A stretch of DNA of 64,000 bases, from the NCBI GenBank assembly GCA_037349105.1, contig JAYJMM010000101.1, forward strand, positions 1,302,001 through 1,366,000. The letters are read 5' to 3'. Shown one piece after another: positions 46,341 through 64,000 of this stretch. A program made the position numbers and the translations under genes. The notes below the pieces were generated by a model that saw only the letters and a program-made list of their open reading frames with translations, was not told where the DNA came from and searched no databases. How positions within the stretch are numbered: position 1 is the first letter of the stretch; every line of letters begins with the position of its first letter. The DNA comes from Limnomonas spitsbergensis (lineage: Eukaryota > Chlorophyta > Chlorophyceae > Chlamydomonadales).

Positions 46341-48430
46341 TTACAAACAAGAAGGCTCGGCCGCGTGGGCGCCCAACTGTTCAAAAGGGGGGGAAAGTGT
46401 CTGCTATATGCGGATGACCTCTCCCTCCTAGACAGTAGCCCAGCAGGCCAGTAGGCAGTAGCCCAGTAGGCCTGCATCGCATGCTAGACGCCCTTCATGA
46501 GTACGGTAAGCAGCAGATGACAGCTTCGGTTGAATGCTGCAAGCAAGACAGAGTTCTTGGAGTTTGGCAGCCGCTTAGCAGCAAGGTAGCACAATACGGC
46601 AAAACCTGTTTCGTATCCGGAGCGGATCGCTGCTCCGATCCGGATACGGCAATACTGCTCCGATCCGGCTCACCATGCAGGAATTTTTTCCGCAGCCCTT
46701 CCGGGCTGCATGGCACACGAGCGGCTTTGACGCCTTAGGGGGCGGCTTCAGGAACCACGCAATAGTACGCCCATACAACAGGCTTTGGTAACCTTTGAGA
46801 CAATCATTTGGCTGTTTTAAGGGACAGCGAAGTTCGAAAGCAACGAAACACGTCGTGACTACGGTACGGTATCCGAGCCATATTTGAATCGTCCGATCGA
46901 TCAGCAATTCAGCACTTCACGAGCTAAGAAAACCCAGCCTTCGTCCGGGGAACCTGAGCCAAAGTTGCCAAATTCTGCATACCGACGGTATCAGGCGAGG
47001 TTGCAGATTTGAAGGGTAAAGGGGAAAATTCCAGGGGATATTAGTGATGCATGACAACTACCAACGGGGTTGTTATTGTTTGTACAGTTCAGGAGGTGGG
47101 GACTGCGTCAATCATTGACTGTTTGCCACAGCATTTTGCATGGTCATAAGCCCTAACTAATATGCATGCATGCATGCATGCTGCATGGATGAATGGTTAC
47201 TTTGGGGCCAGTAGGGGGGGGGGGCATCTGGGCATGCATGGGGGCTTTCTGCTGGTCTGCAATTATTTTCATGTCTTTATATGCCAGTATGTGCCTAAAA
47301 AAAGTTTTTGACTGCAAAGTACTGATACTCCTAGCCCGCCGTATCGAAGCGGAGCGGAGCGGACCGGAGCAGTAGCGTATCGGCGTATCCGGATTGTGCT
47401 ACCGTGCTTAGCAGCACAGCGCAGGAAGCCAACCCAGGTCTGTGTGTCCGGCCCAGATACGGTAGGACAGTGCTGACTGCGGAGGCGTGTTCAAGAATTT
47501 AAGTTATAGGGCATTATTCAACACAGTAGCGGCTGCATGAAAGGGTTCAACGACTTTGTACGCCAGCTTTCGACTGATGTGGCTGTGCTTGTAGCGTCCT
47601 AGTTGAACAAGTGCATATGCTTTGCCCGGAGGTGGGGGACGGATTTCTTTAGAATCTACGAGGGCTGAGGCTGCTCGCGTGATAGAATCGCGTTTGACAG
47701 GTCGGCCATGGTATCAAATCAGTTCGACACGTCAGCCAACGTCAGCTTCTGGGGGCCTTCCTGGTTACGCAAAACGTTGTGGTGCTCTGGGCACGGCCTC
47801 CGACACGGCACCTTTCACTGCCAAAGTTGAGCTTCGCGCTCCGGCCACGGGACTGACATAACTTTCACCTACACCTGCGCAAAAATGCGCGCTTTCGATT
47901 GCAATCGCTCTCGCGGCGGATGGCGCGCGCATTGCACCTTTCTTCCCATTTTTATAAATTGGGTGGTTTCGGTGCCGCGCACTCGCTACAGTGACTGGCG
48001 TAAACAGGATAGGGAGGAGCCTCTGGCTGCCGTGCTGCACCGCGTCCACCGCACGGTCGCCAAGGTGCGTCTAACTGTCTAAGGCATCATTTGCTAGCAC
48101 GCATACCATATGGTTGGCGTCTGTCTTTGCTGCGCATGCGGCCAACTACGTAGATGTGGTGTAGCGGCCACCAGTCACTTCAGGCTGCGGCACTGCCTGG
48201 AGAGAAGGATGCAGTCAAGCTTGCTTCGGCATATGCGCTAATGCACCAGGCTTCGGGGCACTTGCGTCCGCCGCTAGCTGGGGGATAGTGAGGGAGCAGA
48301 TCCAACCGTTACATACAGCGAGGTTGCTGGTAGCAGCCCTTGTAGCGGTAGCACCAGCTTCACAGCAAGAGAGCCCACTCATGGCGGCTGCCATGGCGGA
48401 CGACGTGCAGCTCACCATCGCATGCAATCC
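46341..48430. other. no gene seen
   Basis: Mixed sequence. It contains an inverted GTATCCGGA ... TCCGGATAC motif (about 46614-46649), echoed near 47340-47395, a (GCAT)n stretch at 47162-47182 and a G homopolymer at about 47213-47223. Several ORFs of 60-110 codons have no recognisable domain. Confidence 0.4.
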
Positions 48431-48671
48431 CTTCTCCTGACCTCACCCACCCCACATGCACCCGCCCACCTAACTCTCTGCTTGTGCAGCGATGCGTCAG
48501 CTGATCAAGGCATAGCCCACTCTATCCCTTGCTGACTCCCCATTACTTGCCACTACCCCCACCACCGCTTGCGCATCCCTCTCCGAGACCTCATTCACCC
48601 ACCCCCCATCGCCCCCGCTCTCTACACCTCGCTCCTGCAGCGATGCGTCAGCTGCTCAAGACATGCCCCAC
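48431..48671. repeat. imperfect 150-bp tandem duplication
   Basis: A block ending in TGCAGCGATGCGTCAGCTG (48485-48503) recurs at 48636-48654 with the same C-rich sequence before it. Each copy has a CAG after a pyrimidine-rich stretch, like an intron 3' end. No exon can be confirmed. Confidence 0.55.
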
Positions 48672-49144
48672 ATAGCGCCTGCTTCTGGTGTTGGGGGCGA
48701 CCAAAAGGCTGCGCGAGCTGGCAATGCCACGCCCCGGATCTAGATCCAAGGATACTTGACCCCTACCGTAGATTTGATTTTTCTTCCCTCGGACATCATA
48801 AACTGTTTGATTTCAATGCTGCCCTCAGGGCAAACCGTCAACAAAAACTCTTAATTTGGCATCGACAATCCATCATTAGTCCATTTATGGATCCCTCAAC
48901 CCCAAACAACGTTAAGTATGATGGGAGGCAAAGCAATCTACGATATAGCAAAGACAACAATATCTTGAAGAGCTCTGTGCAAGGCACGTTAAACCAGTTT
49001 GGCAAAATAATTCAATTTAAGGAGAGCGACAAGGCAAAACCAGCCATCCCCCCTACAGATTTCCCTCTTGCAACTAATCTCTGGGATAACTCCATGCACC
49101 CACGTAGCATTGCAAGCGCCTATGCGGCGGAGTCTTTTGAGTAG
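48569..49144 (+). CDS. hypothetical ORF
   Basis: A 191-codon open frame. Its second half is non-repetitive and protein-like (YRRFDFSSLGHHKLFDF, RYSKDNNILKSSVQGTLN, MHPRSIASAYAAESFE). The first half overlaps the tandem duplication and may be noncoding. No family recognised. It could be a terminal exon. Confidence 0.3.
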   Translation: MRIPLRDLIHPPPIAPALYTSLLQRCVSCSRHAPHSACFWCWGRPKGCASWQCHAPDLDPRILDPYRRFDFSSLGHHKLFDFNAALRANRQQKLLIWHRQSIISPFMDPSTPNNVKYDGRQSNLRYSKDNNILKSSVQGTLNQFGKIIQFKESDKAKPAIPPTDFPLATNLWDNSMHPRSIASAYAAESFE

Positions 49145-51774
49145 GGCCCAGAGTTGCTGCGTCAATGACAATGTTCAAATCTTCAGCTTTTCAAGATTTG
49201 ATGCAGCCCATGTGGTGCTGCCGGCATGCGCTAGAGCCACAACACAACAAGCAAAAACATTGCCAGGCCACACTGTTGTTCACACGTTACCTTTTGTGCG
49301 CCATGGGCAAGCAACCAACACAAAAGACAAAACCACAAACGAGTGGTGTGGGAATGAACCCCATAATTCGGAAGATGCGCTCTGACAATCACAAAACATG
49401 ACGTGGGCGTGTGTGTGTGTGTGTTTTATATCTGCACAACTGTACAACACAAGCTTGGCTGTGTTTATATTTGTGTTTCCGCACAAGCGCAACTGCCGGC
49501 TGCCCGGCTAGCTAGCTGTCATGCTGACGAGATGCGTTGCAGCTGTCATATCAGGCTCGAGGGAAGCCGGCATTGCGAATCTCTTAGGGAGGGGGCCTAG
49601 TGTAACGCTGAGGCTTTTTGCCAACTTTCCGTCGCAGGCACCACTCCAACGGCGTGTTGCGAGCGTCTTGGGGGGTCTGTGGTATCTCTCCCAATCTTGT
49701 GGCCATCAAGGCATGATCAAGCAGCGTGCTGCGAATGTCCTGCCAGGGGGTCACTCCCAGGCTTGGTGTCATTAAGGCATGCTCATAGCCATCATGGCAT
49801 GCCCCACTCCATTTAAGTGTCGCAAGTGTCTGTGGGGGCATCCCTCCGAAAATTGCTGCGTGCCTGCGTATGCGTGGATATCACATGGAACATCCGCCGA
49901 GCTGCTCTGTAAAGGCGTCAATCATATCTCCTTCCTCCAGGCCCATCTGAGAGGGGAAAAAACAAATTTAAGGAAAACTAAATTAAAGGAATCTGGGTTG
50001 CGTACAACAGCGCAGGTGGTCTTTGAACCTCAGCTGTCATTGGTGACAACAATATCTTGCATATTCAAAGCCTGCGCCTTACCGACTCTGGTGTTGCATC
50101 ATCAGTGATACGCATGTCATCGAACAGGAATCGAAATGATGATGGGTCCACTCCTTTCTTCGCGGCGTAGACGATCCTGATCTATAAGCAAGGAGGAGAA
50201 GGTTGCCAACATAGTTTGTTTTAGTGGGTACCGGACCACCTTGCAGGGCCACCCCGCGGCCAGCCCTGGGACGATTTCCACCAAACCTGGAAAGGCCTCC
50301 GGCCGGTGGCCCAAGCATCAAGGCTGGCCGCACCAGGGGCTTGTGGGCTGTGGCCGGGGACCACAGTGTAGCTGAACTGTAGCTGATACTGGTATACCAC
50401 TCACTAAAAAAAGGCTGGTTGCAATTCATGAACATGTGGCACGCTACCCTCCAACTACCGGCATCCAAGGTCGCAATTCTGCCAATTGAGATATAACTAT
50501 CTAGTATGCGGCCTACCTGATCAGAGGGGCCACAAATCCATGAAGGAAGGGGAGGCGTAGCCAGAACTTAGTGTATTTAGTAACAGCATGGATTTAAGAG
50601 GAATCATGGCAACCATTTTAGACAAATATATGGAGGTACTGCACTGTTGCACGCAAACACGTCACTCAATGGCTGATCAGAACTATGCTTGCTGACTAAT
50701 GTAGGGCTGATTTTGCTCTGCATTCTGTCACGGATTCATACTTAAATTCATCACGAGGGAATGAGCCCATGCACCTGCTACGTGACGTCCTAAGGACTGA
50801 CAAAAATCACAATTGGTACTCCGGTAAATCGGTAATGGTACGGTACCCTGATCTACCTATGGCTAACCATGCCAAGTGCTAACCTTCCCAAACTTGATCG
50901 TCCTCTTGACTTTGAATGTTATTGGGCCCTCTGAGTCCTGCATTGCATGAAGAGCACACGAGCAGTTCAGGTCGAAAGAATAATGCTGCATTATCAGCAA
51001 CCTGTCCATGACATGTATTTTTCGTTTTGACACAGGTATGCTATGGAGACAGAAACGGGTGCAAACAAATTTAAAGCCTCAGCACCTGTGATTGGACCAC
51101 GAGAGACATCCTGCTTTTGTCGTCACTGTCGCGGGATTCATCAGCTCCTGGGTTGGCGTCCATGTTCATGGGTCTTCACGTATTTACTCGTGATGTGCCT
51201 CTGCGTGAATTGAAAGACAAAATAGTGCTTCTTGACGAGATCACTGTTGTAGAGTTAGAGACGAGCACATTGTGTTCATCTTTCAATCATTTCAGGTGAG
51301 AGGCGATTCACACTCTAATTCACACCTGTCGTGCTGCGTGCTGAGCCCCGGCCCCGGCCCCGGCCGCGGCTGTACATATGTGCACCGAACATTTGACGTC
51401 AGCATCCACATTTAAACGACTCGCATGTTACCGTTACTCACAACTCGCCTGCGCTGGATCTCTACATTTCGCGAATGTGTCATTGGTGTTCACATTCAGT
51501 GCGGTAGCTTCAGCTGACTCGTCAGTCGCATGCCTGAACAACTAAAGCATGGCATGGCAACGGTTGCGACATGCTGCCATACTGCATGCAGCTGCAGCGT
51601 CGTCGTCAAGAGATGTGAACAGCCCGTCTGGTGGTGGTTGCACCTATGCAGCAATGCGTATTACCGTAGCAGGGATTGCCGTAAATTGCCCATGTTTCTG
51701 TCTCACTTCATAGTTCAGCATGTTCTCACTATCACATGACATGCACTGACCCCACTAATCAGCTGAATAACCAG
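49145..51774. other. no gene seen
   Basis: Contains a (GT)n tract at about 49407-49424 and imperfect repeats around 49640-49830 (GCATGATC/GCATGCTC blocks). A CCCCGGC triplication lies at 51346-51364. Short ORFs (for example 49779-50108 and 51117-51299) have no recognisable domain. Confidence 0.4.
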
Positions 51775-51830
51775 TTAATGACGTTACACCTCTCAGAGTC
51801 TGAGCCTAGCTCAAATAAAGCTCGGCCTCG
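51775..51830 (+). repeat. short dispersed repeat, copy 3
   Basis: GTTAATGACGTTACACCTCT, then a variable middle, then CAAATAAAGCTCGGCC. Same orientation as and adjacent to copy 4. Confidence 0.75.
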
Positions 51831-51842
51831 AAGAAACAGTTT

Positions 51843-51889
51843 CTGACGTTACACCTCTGGGCCCGGCTGAAATAAAGCTCGGCCACGCA
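51843..51889 (+). repeat. short dispersed repeat, copy 4
   Basis: CTGACGTTACACCTCTGGGC, then CCGGCTGAAATAAAGCTCGG and CCACG. It is one of the two copies closest to the consensus. Confidence 0.8.
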
Positions 51890-52911
51890 AACATATAAGT
51901 CAGCTAGGAAAATCAAGGGAGAAGGCACAAGTGGAAGGAAGGAAAAGCAAATTTACCTTCCAAACAACAAGAACAAAAACAAAAGTTCAGGCAAACCGCA
52001 TCCCCTGCCCCTGCAGAGTCCAGCCTTCAAAAATCCAAAGTACAGGTTCCACAAAAGCCAGGGCCTCCCACTCCTGCATGCGGGCTATCTTAGCAGTGTT
52101 GGGAACTTTCACCGTAAGACGATTTATGTGTAACGTAATACGAAGCTTTTACACTGCAACAGTAAATTGACCGTAAACCATACGAGACTTGATTATTTTA
52201 TGGTGTCCTAGTGTAAGAGTGTGGATCCGAGTGTGGATGGCAGTTCATACTGCCAATCGTCTGCAAAACGGTATTTGTGCGGTCTGCAGCGGTTTTTATA
52301 CCATATCCTTTAATTGAATATTCATTTCATTTTTTACTGGAGTCCCATGGCGCCGAAAAAGAGCCTTATGCCGCAACGTTTTTTACCCTTCACATCGCAA
52401 CTCCAAGCTAGTCAGCAGGCAGCTGGTCCGTCTACACTACTAGCAGCCGATGCCGCAGTGCCTCCTAAGAGGGCTGGATTGACAAGGACGAAGAATAAGC
52501 CAGCCGATTTCGCCCTCGCCGGTTTCGTGGACTCAAGCTAGTAATTGTTGGGGCTGGTTGGGGAAAATTTTGGCATTTGGGGGGGGATTTTGGCAATTTG
52601 AAATATTCGTGGTGAAAAAAGTTTACGGTTTTACTGTTTATTCCGAGATTTCCGAGTGAAGTTTTCCGAGTGAAGCGCGGGTCTCTAGATACCTTGTGGG
52701 ATCCAGGCAGCTTGCTTTTAAAGCCAACTGGAACACTCAGGTTTAGAACAGTGCAAACCCGCTGGGCCCTGCTGAACGCTTGGCCACGTGGGGCTGGTAG
52801 GGAGTGACTGGGCTCAATTCCAGGTACCATGCACAGCCTGGGCCATGGTGCTGCCATGCCACCCTCGTATGTGAGGGGGCAGGAACATGGCACCCGGCGC
52901 TCTAGTGGGGG
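51890..52911. other. no gene seen
   Basis: Short ORFs only (such as 52314-52541, of mixed composition). G-rich runs lie near 52580. No recognisable domain and no clear repeat. Confidence 0.4.
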
Positions 52912-52995
52912 AAAAAGAAGATCGTGTGGCGTGTTCGATCCCTCAACCTCTGGGTATGGATGCCACCAGCGTTATACCACTGGACCATTTCCCCC
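52912..52995 (-). other. tRNA-like sequence with Pol III-type boxes
   Basis: On the - strand: TGGTCCAGTGGTATAACGC looks like a tRNA D-arm (A box). About 27 bases later, GGGATCGAACAC approximates a B box. A TTTTT tract, the usual Pol III stop, follows at 52916-52912. The anticodon arm would need an oversized loop and the T stem does not pair, so it is not a working tRNA. It may be the head of a tRNA-derived SINE or a tRNA pseudogene. Confidence 0.45.
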
Positions 52996-53156
52996 ATACA
53001 CTCAGGTACCAGTGCTTGTCCCATATTCACACATTCCATTCGTCACATCAGCATCGTATCAGCAGACCGATGAATGCCTGTCCTTGCCAAAATCAAATTT
53101 ACATCGAAATCTCAATGGCAGGTGTAACATTCAGCTGCCTGTACTGTTTCACTGCT

Positions 53157-53211
53157 TGCCGACGTGGCCGAGCTTCATTTCAGCATGGCCCAGAGGTGTA
53201 ACGTCATTAAC
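53157..53211 (-). repeat. short dispersed repeat, copy 5, abutting mnmE stop
   Basis: On the - strand: GTTAATGACGTTACACCTCT, then GGGCCATGCTGAAATGAAGC, then TCGGCCACGTCGGCAAGC. It begins next to the mnmE stop codon, so it would lie in the 3' untranslated region. Confidence 0.8.
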
Positions 53212-53212
53212 T

Positions 53213-63739
<10,527 letters not shown>

Positions 63740-64000
63740 CTGAGGGGGCAGGGGGGGGAGCAAACCTTTCGGGAACAGTGGCACTGCATGATCCTTATCG
63801 GTACCTAATTGTGTGCATTTTCTCAAACGCACCCATGAGTAATTTTATGCGCGTAAGACTACCTTCAGCAAACAATCCAAGCTGCCAGTCAGCCACGACT
63901 GCGCAGAAGGCTTGACAGGCCCCTACGGCTGATAGCCCAAGCATCAAAGATGTTTGCATCAAGCCCCTTAGCTGCGGGCCATGATAAAGATGCACCGTAG
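63740..64000. other. no gene segment recognised
   Basis: Presumably intron of mnmE. It has a pyrimidine tract next to the acceptor at 63740 on the - strand. A 66-codon - strand frame (63995-63795) does not resemble the MnmE N-terminus. Confidence 0.5.

Noticed and set aside
49779..50108. Zinc-knuckle-like CRKCLWGHPSENC in a 109-aa ORF
   Set aside because: Spacing is C-x2-C-x3-H-x4-C, not the standard C-x2-C-x4-H-x4-C, and the rest of the ORF matches nothing.
63795..63995. Missing first exon of mnmE
   Set aside because: The frame here lacks the expected N-terminal glycine-rich start (an AIATPxGxGGI-like motif) and has no donor joining in phase to 63739.

Overview
This is nuclear eukaryotic DNA. 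It has GT-AG introns, LINE and Ty3/gypsy-type retrotransposons, a PIF/Harbinger-like short element and many micro- and minisatellites, and no bacterial operon structure. The one clear host housekeeping gene is an intron-rich mnmE (organellar tRNA-modification GTPase). This gene, together with a retrotransposon carrying a cytosine methyltransferase, fits a microalga, possibly a green one, but the species cannot be fixed from the sequence.

Layout. 0-4.4 kb: simple repeats, a tandem duplication and the 3' remnant of a LINE on the + strand. 4,468-11,771: a gag-only, non-autonomous retrotransposon on the - strand (element B). 11.8-14.7 kb: a small element with terminal inverted repeats and a frameshifted F-box/ankyrin gene. 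14,978-33,941: a very large (19.0 kb) autonomous retrotransposon on the + strand (element A). 35.5-41.6 kb: a decayed LINE on the - strand with reverse transcriptase, PHD finger and RNase H. 41.8-42.6 kb: a long inverted repeat with the same small ORF in both arms. 43-53 kb: minisatellites, short dispersed repeats, a WD40-like gene fragment and a tRNA-like sequence. 53,213-63,739 and probably beyond: mnmE on the - strand, eight exons visible.

The most interesting system is the retrotransposon pair A and B. Both have terminal repeats arranged A1 - internal - B1-gc-A2-B2, the split-direct-repeat layout known from DIRS/PAT-like elements. However, element A encodes a DDE integrase, and both insertions have TG..CA outer ends and a 4-bp target-site duplication (CCTG for A, CTAA for B). 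B1 and A2 meet at a palindrome with a 2-bp GC spacer. This is what would be expected if the integrated ends were made by cutting a repeat-repeat (circle-type) junction. Element A encodes gag, zinc knuckle, protease, a very long unexplained region with a membrane-like segment, reverse transcriptase, RNase H, a Dnmt3/DRM-like cytosine-5 methyltransferase domain, integrase and a C-terminal PHD finger. Its two A repeats differ at only about 3 of 637 positions, so it is young, but a one-base frame break lies in reverse transcriptase. Element B keeps only gag and could depend on proteins of an A-like partner.

The mnmE exons join in phase at seven GT-AG junctions and carry the G1-G4 motifs and the C-terminal CIGK motif. 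Its introns are filled with repeats: a 0.76-kb GACA array, a 1.09-kb PIF/Harbinger-like element, a partial exon copy and several minisatellites.
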